A DNA stretch of 64,000 bases from Symbiodinium sp. CCMP2592. Lineage: Eukaryota > Sar > Dinophyceae > Suessiales > Symbiodiniaceae. Positions 1 through 11,144 of this stretch are shown here, piece by piece (positions within the stretch are counted from its first letter, which is position 1; every line of letters starts with the position of its first letter). Below the pieces are notes generated by a model. The model had not been told where the DNA came from. It did no database searches and was given only the letters and a program-made list of their open reading frames with translations. Location: NCBI GenBank assembly GCA_905221615.1, contig CAJNDT010000580.1:443511-507510 (forward strand). The letters run 5' to 3'. The translations under genes were made by a program, and so were the position numbers.

Positions 1-2013
1 GGTGCTGAGTTTGGGGACGGGGGTCCAGGCTTCGCACGGTTTACTTTGACCAGACTTGTAGGGCCTTCGGGGTTTGGGCGTTTGGGCTTGTGATTTGGAG
101 TGGTCAGCTCTGCTCCAGAAGACAACAAGACCCTCATGCGCACCTCAGATAGCCGCTTAGACCCTAAACCCCAAAACCTGACAATACAGACACGCACGAG
201 CAAGGACTTCAAAACTTAATTAGTGCATCTACAGAGGCGCAAGCCCTGCACTCCATGAACACCAACGGAATTGCAAGATGTGAATCCCAGTCTCAAGCAA
301 CAAGCAAAACAACTGCCTCTGAACATGAAGAACGCTTTGCAGGTAAAGGGTTCATGTAGGGCTGAATCCGGAAACTTGATCCGCTGAGTGTAGAGGGGAT
401 AATGCCCAGGGACGGTGTTTGTTGTTGTGGTTGAGCTCACTGTTGACGACCTCGGAGATAGACAGTCCGACACTGCAATAAGTAAGCCCGACCCAACCCC
501 TCGTCCATGCCGCAGGACTGAACTCGTCACAACAACTTGTGCTATGAGTTTGCAAAGCCCTAAACCCGAAATTCTCAGCCCCAAATACTCAAATATTCAC
601 ACTATCAGCCACCAATTCAATCCTACGCCAAACTCCCGAGTTTACAGTGCCTAAACCTGGAACACTACATGTATACGTGCTGTTCAAGGTTTTTCGCAAG
701 GGTTGTATGGAGGAGTAAGCGGCCACATAGGACTTTAGAGGTTCACAAGGCTTTTATAGATGGGTTCATAGGTCTAGGGCTGTATACGGCTGTCATCAGG
801 GGTCTTGTGAGAGTTTTCTACAATCATGTCAATGTGAGGTTCAGGGTGTATGAGGAATAGAGCTACGGGATTGGTTCGTTTTAGTGAGTAGACCTGGGAT
901 TCTCTATGATAGCTGATGTTCCAACTTTCGAGCAGTTGCCCCAAAACCTCAAACCGTAAAGCACTGACAGTTGCAGGAATTTCGTTGCTTTTGCTTTGTT
1001 GTCAAGACTTTAACCACCCTGAAACCCTTGAACCAACCAAGCAGACAGGAGCAGCCAGGAACCCGGCGTTGTCGTGACAGTACTGCGGCACAGGGGCAGT
1101 CGTGAGTAAAAACAAACTTTCTCAGACCGAAGCATGACTTGCTTTGGGGATCCTGGCGACGACTGAGGTCTGAGACGTTGCGGTGCCTCCAACCACTACA
1201 GTCAAGCAGCCTCAAGGCACACCGACCAACCCTGATTCCTACATCCCAGACGTTTCCTACAACCGGTTTAGGGTTTAGGGAATTTGAACATGTGTTTTGT
1301 GACCTGGTCCTGCTGGGGTTTGAGGGCCAAGCCTGGACCACGATACACAGCTTCCAGAACCCATCGAGGAATGTTGACTGCGGGAACGCTCTCACAAGCC
1401 CCGAGCAATGAAATCCTAATGGTGGAACCTTCGACTTATTTTGCGAAGCCGACCAGCAGGATTCTACAAGTACGGATTGAAGTTCATGTTAGCTTCAGAG
1501 TTGTGGGCTTGAGGGCGGATGGCTTGCTGAAGCTTTCAAGGTCAGCCTAAACCCTCAACACAAGCCTGTTCAAGCTTCAGGGTTTACGGTCTACGGCGCA
1601 AGGGTAAAAACTAGGCCATAGAGTTTAAGGGCACGGGGTTCTTGCCAATATACGGGTTTGAAATCTAGGGCGTATAGCAGGGTGTGGCGATTGGTTTACA
1701 GGCTCTTTCATGCTTTCGACCTAGAGTCAACTTTCTCAGTGAATTCACTCGCCCCTGAGACATCTGCGCTACACACAAGACCTTGCGGCTTCTATCCACT
1801 GCATGACTGACAGGTGTAAGGCTTTAGGATTGAGAACCTGTATGCTTTGAACGATTTCGCTTGCCCCAACTCCAAATCTCGCAATGGCTTCATGGATCAT
1901 AGTAGATCCCGCAAATGCCTGCTGCTCGTCATGGACGTGCTAGTGGTGGAGGAGGTAACTGTGAATGTTGTCGATGAAGTAGACCTGCAGAATGTGTCCA
2001 GTCGTCTCAGCAG
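1..2013. other. Intergenic DNA, no gene recognised
   Basis: All frames give only short translations with no recognisable domain. Single TTTAGGG-like units occur, for example near 1,265-1,280. The motif GATGTTCCAACTTTC at about 912-926 resembles one arm of the palindrome at 2,682-2,780. I see no promoter or RNA gene I could defend. Confidence 0.6.
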
Positions 2014-2043
2014 GTGTGTGTGTGTGTAAGTACATGTTTTGCA

Positions 2044-2110
<67 letters not shown>

Positions 2111-2245
2111 CATGTGTGTGTTTTTGTGAGAACGTGAGCATATGCACATACGTATGTATACACATACACACGGACAAAAGACAAACAGACAGACGGACGG
2201 ACGGACATATAGAAATACATTTATGCATGCATACATGCATACATA
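2014..2245. repeat. Microsatellite cluster with long (AT)n
   Basis: A (TG)n stretch leads into about 56 bp of pure (TA)n at 2,053-2,108. The sequence GCATGTGTGTG appears just before and just after the AT tract. CATA, ACAG/ACGG and GCATACAT-type runs follow. The long translations here (Tyr-Ile or Thr-His runs) are microsatellite artefacts. Confidence 0.9.
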
Positions 2246-2681
2246 TATCGTGTATTCAAGTCTCGGCCCAGCGGTAGAGAAAGAGATAGACAGGAATGCA
2301 TGGCCATAATCCACATGTATGGCCAAGTGGTACATACTATGCATGAATGCACCGCCCTTACATCAATCCCCACTGCGTATTTCCTGTTCTGTGGCAACTC
2401 AACCCCCAAACCCTGCACAGCCTCCAGGTTTTGCAGGTAGTGACACGCTACAGACGTATGCCTTCGTTACTGAACTTACTTGCAATATGGCTTCCTCATT
2501 GTGGTAAGCTTTAAGTAACATCCTCAACAAAAACCCAGGGTTTAGGGGTTTAGGGCTTAGGGGGTTAGTTTAGGGTTTGATTTCCAGGGTTCACGCAGGG
2601 AGCCTGGAAATCTGACGAGCGTCGATGCCTTCTTACTCTGTGAGATACGCACCCCTCCTTGCCAACCGCTTATAGCGAATC

Positions 2682-2780
2682 CCAGAAAGTTGGAACATGG
2701 GTTTAGGAGGATTAGTGCTAGAATCCCTTTTACTTTACCTGGCTTAAGGGTATGAGGATACTAATGTTCCAACTTTCTGG
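2682..2780. mobile_element. Palindromic MITE-like element, family E
   Basis: The ends are inverted copies: CCAGAAAGTTGGAACAT at the left and ATGTTCCAACTTTCTGG at the right, with about 65 bp between. There is no coding capacity. Length and structure fit a MITE. The target-site duplication was not resolved. Confidence 0.7.
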
Positions 2781-3714
2781 CCTCTACTATACAACTACAT
2801 GGCTGAGATGCTAAGGGTGTGTGTGGACCTGCTGAGGCTTTGCTGGCGTTTGGCTTCGGGGTTCAAAGAGCAGGGTCTTGTCTGTTGAGCATTGTCGGGG
2901 ACATTTCAAATCCAGCTCTTTCTGACTCTACTGTTTCTACAGGGTCGCGCATAAAAGGATTCGTGGTTCTGAGGTATCGAAAATTCAACAAAAGGCTCGA
3001 GAAGCCAGGCCCTGTTCTACGAGTAGAATCATGCAAGACAGCCCTACTTCCCAAGCCTTGCAAGACACCCAACCAACTGATGCTCCAAAACCCGCACCCT
3101 GCACCCCAAAGCCAATAAAGGACACTGAAACCCTGGCATGAAAGCAACTTGTTCATGACTGTTCATGGGTTGAGGCTTTAAGGATTAAGGCCAAGTTTGT
3201 TTCGCGCATTTCGGATTCTTCGAATCGGGATTTAAGGCCTATAATGGGTTCAGGGATGACTGGGCCCCCTGCGCAGTGGAGGACGTGGTGGTGCTTACTG
3301 TCCTTGTCTGCTGCAGCATTTACGGAGGCCAGGGACTTTAGGGTGTAGGGATTTTGAAAGGCTCACTGTTTCGGGGCCCGGGAAGCTTGAAGACTCAAGC
3401 TTTGGACTCTTGGGAGCACAAAACTTGAGAGTTGCTGGAGTCGAGGAGATTTAAAATGTTTGGGGCGGTTCTAAGAGTTTTGGCCTCAGAGAGTTTGTAG
3501 ATTTATAGGTCTGTCATGCAATGTGCAGGGAGCTTCGAAAATTATAGTTGAAACTTATGGTTCCGGTTCAGGATTTCGGCAATCAACAGGCCCTGAAGTC
3601 TCACAGATTTGTGCTTGCTTTTCGGGGGGAACGTGTTCAAAAGGCAGGGGCTTGCTTCCAGTCGCGTTTTGGGGATGTTTACTGCTGTTTAGGCCATAAT
3701 GGTAGTATACCGTA

Positions 3715-3822
3715 ATGTGGGGGTTTCCGAAAATAGGGGAACCTAATACAGTACCTTAAATGGTAGGATCCCAATTATAAGGACCCCAAAATATGGTACC
3801 TCAATTTTCGGAAACTCCCATG
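3715..3822. mobile_element. Palindromic MITE-like element, family A (copy 1)
   Basis: The terminal inverted repeat is GGGTTTCCGAAAATAGGG at the left and the complementary ATTTTCGGAAACTCCCA at the right. The core carries GTACCTTAAAT...GGATCC and TATAAGGACCCCAAAATA. The same consensus recurs near 4,119, 10,214, 14,258, 19,515 and 30,178, so this is a dispersed family rather than a chance hairpin. Confidence 0.85.
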
Positions 3823-3908
3823 TTAGTATACTGTACAGGATAGTGGGTTCTGGGGCCGGCTCTGTGACAATCTGTGTTCACTCAAAGCAGTGCAAGCATT
3901 CTGCACAT

Positions 3909-3968
3909 GGTTTAGGGTTTAGGGACTAGGGTTTAGGGTATAGGGTTTAGGGTATAGGGTTTAGGGTG
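3909..3968. repeat. Interstitial telomere-like tract
   Basis: About eight tandem TTTAGGG units alternate with TATAGGG/CTAGGG variants. The units are imperfect and lie far from any chromosome end, so this is an interstitial tract and not a functional telomere. Confidence 0.85.
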
Positions 3969-4118
3969 TAGACAGGGCCTTGCACCCCAGATCAGAATGA
4001 GCACCACAGTTGTCAATGCCATACTACCACCACGCTGCTGCTCCTACTCTGCATTGACCTTTAAGCCCTCGAAGCCCCGTATTACGGTACCCACGCCGAA
4101 GCCTTTACAGTAACCCTC

Positions 4119-4226
4119 ATCGGGGGGTTTCCGAAACTCAGGGATACCTTACTTGGGGGTCCTTATACTAAGGATCCTACTATTTAGGGTACTATATTAG
4201 GGTCCCCCATTTTCGGAAACTCCCAT
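4119..4226. mobile_element. Palindromic MITE-like element, family A (copy 2)
   Basis: GGGGGGTTTCCGAAACTC at the left pairs with TTTTCGGAAACTCCCA at the right. The core contains TTATACTAAGGATCCTACTATTTAGGG. It lies about 300 bp from copy 1 and in the opposite core orientation. Confidence 0.85.
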
Positions 4227-5760
4227 AGCAAGCCTCATAGTACTTCCAAGCCCTAAACCCGAGACCCACAAAGGACGAAGGAGCTTTGAAGTTGATGTTA
4301 CTGTCACGGACGAGGTCGTCGCCTCGATTTCTCCGACTCTTCCCGGCTTGCAGAAAAGGTGTATATGTAGACATATACACATATGTATACGCACTCACGA
4401 CATGTACAAAAGATACTACTATATTGATATAGAAGCAATGAATGTGTAAATTCGTGCATGCAGTATGCATGCATGCAAGCATGTATGTCAATATGTGGTG
4501 TATGTGTGTGTGTGTGTATCTACACATATTTGCACATCATGCGTGTATCTAGACTAATGACCTTAAACTTTACACATGTTCTTATATACATATACAAACA
4601 GGAATTGGGGCATCGTACGTATCGATCCTGCCTTCATGGTAAACTAAACAACAGAAAAAATGGTTCCGAGGTCCCTGCAGTGAGGCTCAAATACCGAACA
4701 TGCCCCCAAATCGGAAGCTTTAAGTGAGCCCTATTGCGCCAATAAAAGAAAGAATCTGGAAAGCATGAAACTCCTCTCGCAGACCGGCACTTGAACTCCA
4801 ACTATCCCAAGTTTGGCCTACAGAGTCGACGGTTTAAGGTGCAAGACTTGAGGTGTATAGGGCCGACTCAACCCTGGCCCTTGCACCGAGAACCCTCTGC
4901 GCCTAACCCTGCCCCCCACCACCGAAAAACCTAAGAATAAGGAACCCTGAACCCAAAGCCGAGGTCCCTGCCGTCGTCCTCAGATCAAGGGACGGGGGTG
5001 CGCTGGCTTGGAAAGCTTTTTGAGGGCTTAGGGTCCGGCACAAAGCTTGGGACCATCCTGTAAGGTGAGGGAAGCCTCTCGTTAGAGCTGTGGGCTTTGA
5101 GGAGTATGCTGGCTTCTGGTGCTTCTTGCCTCAGATTTCAAGGTTGCTCAAGGCTCAGACGTAGCACTCCGACGGGAGGATAGAAGATCACGAAGGCCTC
5201 GTACACCCTGAATGCCAAGACAAGCCCTGCAATCCTGGCTTCATCTACCAGGGCCGACTGTCCAATACAAACACAAATCGACCGCAACAAGGTTGCCCCG
5301 TTTTGCGGGAAATAAATACCGCAGTCCCTTTCTGGAACCGTTTCGAGAAAGTACCTTGGCTGACCTGTCCATTCTTTACCAGGGGACTGCTGATGAGGAC
5401 AACCGGACAACCCCAAGTAACCCTAAACGCAAAACTCTTTACAAACCCGTAACTCTTAGCCCCAAACCGTATAAAGCCCCAAAATCCCAGCATTGCGATG
5501 ATCTCAACCCGAAACCTCGAATCCACTACGAGACATTGGGGCACTTCTTGAGAAGCTACCTGTGGATCTGAAAAACCTACCATTTTCAGAGTTAGACGCC
5601 ACCGTTGGGGAGTCATCTATGAGGTATGGGATGAGTAAGTCAGTGATGATTGTGGCTACAATATCCTAATCGGAGATGCCCTCATTTTTGCTTTACTTCT
5701 AACGTCGTTGTCAAGTCCCGGCCTCTAATGTCACGTTGGATTTAGGCGGCCTTTACCGTG
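4227..5760. other. Intergenic DNA with short TG/CA microsatellites
   Basis: 4,370-4,560 carries GTATAC, ATGCATGC and (TG)n simple sequence. The remainder has no recognisable coding exon. The 92-123-residue translations around 5,140-5,620 match no domain and lack biased composition. Confidence 0.5.
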
Positions 5761-7347
5761 CTACACATCGCGCAGCTGATCCTGTACCGCGCTACTGTCG
5801 CCACCATAGCCGGTAGTACCCCAAGTGACCACAGATCCATCACTCGGGATTGCAGCAAATGCACCATAAGAAGCTTGGATCTGCTGCACCTCTCGCAGCT
5901 GATGCTGTACCGCACTGCTGTCGCCACCACAGTCGGCATTGCCCCAGGAAATGACAGATCCATCACCAAGGATTGCAGCAAATGCACCACGAGAAGCTTG
6001 GATCTGCTGCACATCTCGCAGCTGATGCTGAACGGCACTGCTGTCGCCACCGTCGTCGGCAGAACCCCAGGTGACCACAGATCCATCACCGAGGATTGCA
6101 GCAAATGCACAATCAGCAGCTTGGATCTGCTGCACATCTCGCAGCTGATGCTGTACCGCGCTACTGTCGCCACCGTCATCGGCAAAACCCCAGGCAACCA
6201 CAGATCCATCACCAAGGATTGCAGCAAATGCGTAAGCAGAGGCTTGGATCTGCTGCACATCTCGCAGCTGATGCTGAACGCCACTGCTGTCGCCACCAAG
6301 GCGGGCATCACCCCACGCGACCACAGATCCATCACCCATGACTGCAGCAAATGCATGCCTAGAAGCTTGGATCTGCCGCACATCTCGCAGCTGATGCTGC
6401 ACTGTGCTGCTGTCGCCACCGTCGTCGGCAGAACCCCAGGTGACCACAGATCCATCACCGAGGATTGCAGCAAATGCAGAATCAGAAGCTTGGATCTGCT
6501 GCACATCTCGCAGCTGATGCTGTACCGCGCTGCTGTCGCCACCGTCGTCGGCAGAACCCCAGGCAACCACAGATCCATCACCAAGGATTGCAGCAAATGC
6601 GTAAGCAGAGGCTTGGATCTGCTGCACATCTCGCAGCTGATGCTGAACGCCACTGCTGTCGCCACCAAGGCGGGCATCACCCCACGCGACCACAGATCCA
6701 TCACCCATGACTGCAGCAAATGCATGCTTAGAAGCTTGGATCTGCCGCACATCTCGCAGCTGATGCTGCACTGTGCTGCTGTCGCCACCCCAGGTGACCA
6801 CAGATCCATCACCGAGGATTGCAGCAAATGCACAATCAGAAGCTTGGATCTGCTGCACATCTCGCAGCTGATGCTGTACCGCGCTGCTGTCGCCACCAAA
6901 GTCGGCATCACCCCAGGCAACCACAGATCCATCACCAAGGATTGCAGCAAATGCGTAAGCAGAGGCTTGGATCTGTTGCACATCTCGCAGCTGATCCTGT
7001 ACCGCTCCACTGTAACCACCAAAGTCGGCATGGCCCCAGGTGACCACAGATCCATCTCCCAGGAGCGCGGCGAGCGCAGAGCTAGCGTCGTATGCGACGT
7101 TTCGAATGGTGGCTTGAAGCTGGACTTGGTTCACACGCAGTGTGAGCACGTCTCCACTCTTCAGCGTCGCTTCCGCGACCGTTTGTGCTCCATGCAGCAC
7201 CTCTCCAGAAGACTTCAGCAGCCTCCCTCTGCCCGTGCTCAGGGCACTCTGGGCGCGGTCCTTCAATGACTGAATGGATGCATCCGCCTCCGCTTCCAAA
7301 GAGGCACTCTTGCCACTGAGCAGATGCACCACCACAGAAACCGACAT
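5761..7347 (-). CDS. Ubiquitin-like plus RCC1-type tandem-repeat protein
   Basis: The ORF has 528 codons from the ATG at 7,347; an in-frame TTG lies slightly upstream. Residues about 1-72 (MSVSVVVHLLSG..., ending GDVLTLRV) look like a ubiquitin-like fold. Eleven tandem repeats of about 41 residues (123 bp) follow, with core AFAAILGDGSVVxWG...GGDSSAVQxQLRDVQQIQ. The DGSVVxWG motif is that of RCC1/HERC-type beta-propeller repeats, though the units are shorter than canonical RCC1 repeats. One unit lacks five residues. The array ends at GTG TAG (5,761-5,763), where every other unit reads GTG CAG, so the stop may be a nonsense mutation; the sequence diverges just beyond it. Because the units lack stops, long frames are also open on the other strand, but only this frame has the propeller motif. 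Role unknown; protein binding is the usual job of such propellers. Confidence 0.75.
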   Translation of the reverse strand: MSVSVVVHLLSGKSASLEAEADASIQSLKDRAQSALSTGRGRLLKSSGEVLHGAQTVAEATLKSGDVLTLRVNQVQLQATIRNVAYDASSALAALLGDGSVVTWGHADFGGYSGAVQDQLRDVQQIQASAYAFAAILGDGSVVAWGDADFGGDSSAVQHQLRDVQQIQASDCAFAAILGDGSVVTWGGDSSTVQHQLRDVRQIQASKHAFAAVMGDGSVVAWGDARLGGDSSGVQHQLRDVQQIQASAYAFAAILGDGSVVAWGSADDGGDSSAVQHQLRDVQQIQASDSAFAAILGDGSVVTWGSADDGGDSSTVQHQLRDVRQIQASRHAFAAVMGDGSVVAWGDARLGGDSSGVQHQLRDVQQIQASAYAFAAILGDGSVVAWGFADDGGDSSAVQHQLRDVQQIQAADCAFAAILGDGSVVTWGSADDGGDSSAVQHQLRDVQQIQASRGAFAAILGDGSVISWGNADCGGDSSAVQHQLREVQQIQASYGAFAAIPSDGSVVTWGTTGYGGDSSAVQDQLRDV

Positions 7348-8067
7348 GAGGCTTCGTAGGGTGGACGCTTGCTGCAAGACCTAATATCCTTCGTCGAAGA
7401 CTCAAAGAGGCCTCGCAATGCTAGTGTTGGGCACTGGATCGACCTCTTGCACCGCATTCTGCATCGGCACAGAACCTACGAAGGTGGGGCACGTAGTGGC
7501 CGGTCCAAACCTTGAGGCACCATAGAAAATTGTCAGAACCGAATTTTATGAACCGTGAGAGGCACCTTGCCTGATCCGTTTCTACAAATCCAGAAATTCG
7601 AATGATGACTCGAGTTCCCGAAGCCGCAAACACCACCAATCGGGAATGGTAGGATGTCTATTTCCAGCTCCGCATAACCATCTCATCTTCATATCTAGAG
7701 TGCTGAATTGCTAAATCCCCCAAATCGTTGACTGCCATTACGCGGCATCATCATCATCATCATCAGATACATAGCATCACGCTTGTCTTTACTTCCCTCA
7801 TCATCACCATCCTCATCCATGCTTGTGTCCACATCTACTATGCTTCCTAAATCCAGACCCAGCCGAAGTTCGACGTTGTCGAGGAAGAGGTGGACGAAGC
7901 CGTCGTAGAAGTCGTAGGAATGGGAACCGCGAACGAGTAGATCATGTCCTCAGGTCCGACAGAGGGTGCACGTGTGCCTTAAGCAACTAAGCCGTTGAAA
8001 CCCATCAGATGCGCTAGGTGTTATGGGTTCAGGGTTCCGGGAAGAGGATACATAAGATGTACGGGCA
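7348..8067. other. Intergenic DNA with an ATC microsatellite
   Basis: A (CAT/ATC)n run occurs at about 7,747-7,766. No coding exon is recognised, and upstream exons of the minus-strand RCC1-like gene could not be identified here. Confidence 0.5.
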
Positions 8068-8176
8068 ATATGGGTGGTTGTCAAAATGAGGGTCCCTTTT
8101 TGGATCCTTAATCTAATGCGGCACCTAATATTTAGGGTACCCAAAAAGGGACCCTAATTTTGACAACCACCCATAT
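8068..8176. mobile_element. Palindromic MITE-like element, family B (copy 1)
   Basis: ATATGGGTGGTTGTCAAAAT at the left is inverted as ATTTTGACAACCACCCATAT at the right. Inside, AGGGTCCCTTTTTGG pairs with CCAAAAAGGGACCCT, so most of the element can fold on itself. A second copy lies at 29,697-29,792. Confidence 0.85.
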
Positions 8177-9145
8177 GGGTCTAATATGGGAAACCCGTTC
8201 GAGAGATTATGATTATTCTGTATGTTCGGAGCCTTAGAGTCTTGCGGTTTTCGGGCTTAGGGCCTCTTCGGGTGGGGCTAGGAAGGAAGTGCGATGCAAT
8301 GGGGGCCTCATCGGACTAGGTAGAGATCCATACCGAATGAGGAATGCACGGCATGCTGAGTTACATCTAGTACTACTGCGCCTCCGATGCTCAAACCCAC
8401 TGCCAAATGGCTCAAGGATGCAACCCCTGAAGCCCGCAATCCAGCTCCTAACCTAACTACAAACTAAACTGGACCGGCGGCCGTGAGGAACCCAGAGACC
8501 GACGCAAGAACTGTCCGTCGTCATGTTGGTGATGGTGATGATGACTACTCTGTTTATTGTTGTCATTAGTACTCGTATGAATATTGATATTGCTGTTCCT
8601 TTTATTACTTTTGCTACTTTTGAACAGAAACTGGCACCGCTGTGCGTGCCAAAAGCGACTGCGAAGGCCCAATTGTAAACCGCACTCATGGACCTCGGGC
8701 TGGAGGCCCCAACCCCCAAGGCTCAAACCCCAGACCCTAAATCGCAATTCCTGCGCCCTAAACTGCTCCATGACCTACAAAGATGGGCTCGACGGGGCTC
8801 CCTCGCAGGACCAGTCCCTCCAGATTCAGCTCCGCAATATGGTGTAATATGAGATGATGTGAGACAACCATGATACAGTAATCGATATATGTTAAAGTGA
8901 GATTGAATATGATACCAGTATGATTTACTGTGATCCTGAAACCCGGAAGGAAGCCTCAACGTCTTGCACCGCCTCTAGGGTTTAGGGTTTAGGGTCATGG
9001 AACCAAAACCCTACACGCCTCAAACCCTGAAACCGAAAGCCCCAAAGGCTCGAAACGGAACCCTAGTCGCCCCTGGTTGCCTCGTATCAGGGATTGCAAG
9101 ACCGCAAAAGGTAAAAGGTTACCTACCTACTCTACTACTCTACTA
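8177..9145. other. Intergenic DNA
   Basis: Contains a GATGGTGATGATGA-type simple tract at about 8,527-8,546, a short TTTAGGG pair at 8,976-8,992, and a partial copy of the right arm of MITE family F at about 9,108-9,145 (AAAGGTTACCTACCTACTC). No gene recognised. Confidence 0.5.
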
Positions 9146-9251
9146 CTATAGAGGCCGGAAGAACTACGAATAGCAATATCCCCTGATAGTTCCCTTTTCA
9201 CAATGCCATTATGAATCCCTAAACGTCATTGACATACTTAGGCCTCTATAC
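9146..9251. mobile_element. Possible palindromic element, family D
   Basis: CTATAGAGGCC at the left is matched by GGCCTCTATA at the right, about 95 bp apart. The terminal GGCC(T/C)CTAT resembles the ends of family C, so this may be a diverged relative. Internal similarity to family C is weak. Confidence 0.45.
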
Positions 9252-9488
9252 TCTATACTATACCCCCCCTAGCCTTAAAACCATAAATCTTTGAATATTC
9301 TGGTGGGTTTTACATGACCAAAAAAATAAGAATTAACAAGCATAGTAATTCCTAAGGAGACTGTAGTATAGGACCTATACAGCTTCTCTGGGTCCCCAGG
9401 GCCCCGGGCCGCCAAGTTCGTCGGACTCCCATTTGATAAGCCTTCGCCACCGATGGTAAAGATCTGGTCCTGAAAGGTTGACGGGGGT

Positions 9489-9610
9489 TGCAGGGGTTTA
9501 GGGGTTTAGGAGTGTAGGGGTTTAGGGTTTAGGAGTTTAGGGGTTTAGGGTTTAGGGGTTTACGGGTTTAGGGGTTGAGGGTTTTGAGGGCTGAGGGCTT
9601 ATTAGGGTGA
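9489..9610. repeat. Interstitial telomere-like tract
   Basis: GGGGTTTAGG and GGGTTTAGGAGTTTAGG units run for about 100 bp, then decay into TGAGGG and TTAGGG variants. It is degenerate and one-sided. Confidence 0.8.
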
Positions 9611-9759
9611 TAAGGTTTAGGGACGTTTAGGAATAAGGGTTTGAGGCCGGGTGCTTGTAGGTTATGTGTTTGGAGCTTTCGGGTAACGCTCTGGTCCTGG
9701 AGATTAGGGAAACAGGTTGGGTTGAGGTTCTCGGCTTAGGGGGCTTACAGGGTTTAACA

Positions 9760-9850
9760 TAGGGCTTTATAGTTACAATAGGGTTTTGGGCGCCTACTAT
9801 ACTATTTTATAGTAACCCCCGAAATAGGAAAGTGAATTATTTAGGCCCCT
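9760..9850. mobile_element. Palindromic MITE-like element, family C (copy 1)
   Basis: The left end AGGGCTTTATAGTTACAATAGGG and right end GAATTATTTAGGCCCCT are inverted relatives of the family C termini. The core GGGTTTTGGGCGCCTACTATACTAT matches other copies. This is the most diverged of the five copies. Confidence 0.65.
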
Positions 9851-10213
9851 GCATTGGGTCTTGCGTGCTTGATAAGCTTTTAGGGTGTAGGGGAGAGGAA
9901 GGCGTCCTCCTGGAAGCCATCAGCTGCACCATCGTAGGACACTTTCGGAAACCTGATGCGCAGTATACAGCTTCATGACATTCCCTCGGAGTTTCCATCG
10001 GTATGCATACATATATACATACATATACTTATACTTATACTTATATATATATATATATATGTATACATATCCTAAAACCAGTTCTAGCAAAGGAATAATG
10101 CTTCGGCTGGCCACATCACAAAGCTTTCGTCGTGCCCGAAAGACCTTGAAACCCTGAATTGCTCGACCTTGAAACAGGCTGGAAAAGAAGCTGGACTCTA
10201 CGACGCCCCATCT

Positions 10214-10316
10214 AGGAGTTTCGGAAAATTAGGGGTACCTTATTTTGGGGTCCTTATAATTGGGATCCTACTAGTTAGGGTACTATAGTCGGATCCCCTA
10301 TTTTCGGAACCCCCCC
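10214..10316. mobile_element. Palindromic MITE-like element, family A (copy 3)
   Basis: GGAGTTTCGGAAAATTAGGG at the left and CCCTATTTTCGGAACCCCC at the right. The core GGTACCTTATTTTGGGGTCC is close to copies 2 and 4. Confidence 0.85.
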
Positions 10317-11031
10317 AATCTGATCAAGCTTCTTGGGTGTTCAGCAACAAAACATTTAGTCATGAGTGCTTGAGATTGGGGTTCGAAAGGCTTCCGGTCT
10401 CGGCGGTTAGAAAGCCTGGAATTACAGTCGTCCCAGAGCTGTAAACGTCCAAAACCCTGCCAAAGAATTGTAGGAACCTAACTATGTAAAGAAACCTTTG
10501 CGCAACCTGCAAATTGAAAACACATCAGAAAAACAACAAAAGCCTCTACAGCTCTCTAGAGTTCCGGACGTGGGACGCCATGCAGCAGCGTGCTGGAGGA
10601 CGCTCCGCGGCGTTTGCCGGGGTGATAGTAATAGGCGTCCAGGCACTCCAAAGCATCTGGGCAATCAGGGTGCAAGTGGTATCTTTGTGGCTTTTTTGGG
10701 GGTGTACAAAGTCTTTCAGGTTCGGGGCTTCAGAGCCCTCTCAAACCTTCAGAGTTTCGTGGCCACTCCAAAAATGTGGGCCCGGACGAGGGCTTTGGGG
10801 TGGTTCCTGGGATTTTTGGCTCGGGAGAAGGGCTCAAGGCGGCGACGAGGGCTCGGGAGCTTGCCTTCTTAACCTAGAGGTTATAAGTGTTAGCCCTGTG
10901 TAGGGCTCGGGGTTTGGGGATTTAGGGCTTTGCGATATTTGGGGGTGGAATTTTATTGCTCTTATTGAGATTTAGGATGTCATATGGATTGAGATCTCGG
11001 GGTTCAAGGTAGGATGTAGACCTTCAGGATA
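10317..11031. other. Intergenic DNA
   Basis: Two overlapping plus-strand frames of 124-129 codons (10,498-10,903) carry no recognisable domain and are not supported by a repeat or motif. I leave them unannotated. Confidence 0.4.
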
Positions 11032-11144
11032 CCTACTTGTCGGGTATCATGGGGAAGTAAAGGTTAACCTTTTTGGTTATATAGGGGTTATATAGGGACT
11101 ATACTACCCCAAAAAGGTTAAAGGTTACCTACTCGACTACTAGG
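11032..11144. mobile_element. Palindromic MITE-like element, family F (copy 1)
   Basis: Almost identical to 38,035-38,147, with only a few mismatches over 113 bp. The interior AGGTTAACCTTTTTGG pairs with CCAAAAAGGTTAAAGGTTACCT. The close identity of two copies 27 kb apart suggests recent mobility compared with families A and C. Confidence 0.85.

Noticed and set aside
1897..2344. Frames rich in Tyr-Ile or Thr-His over 1,897-2,344
   Set aside because: Pure translation of (AT)n and (TG)n microsatellites.
3909..3968. True telomere or chromosome end from TTTAGGG tracts
   Set aside because: Tracts are short, degenerate, in both orientations and scattered through the window.
5742..7269. Long open frames of 437 and 503 codons overlapping the RCC1-like gene
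   Set aside because: The 123-bp unit lacks stops in several frames and is repeated, so open frames multiply. Only the minus frame with DGSVVxWG units makes sense.
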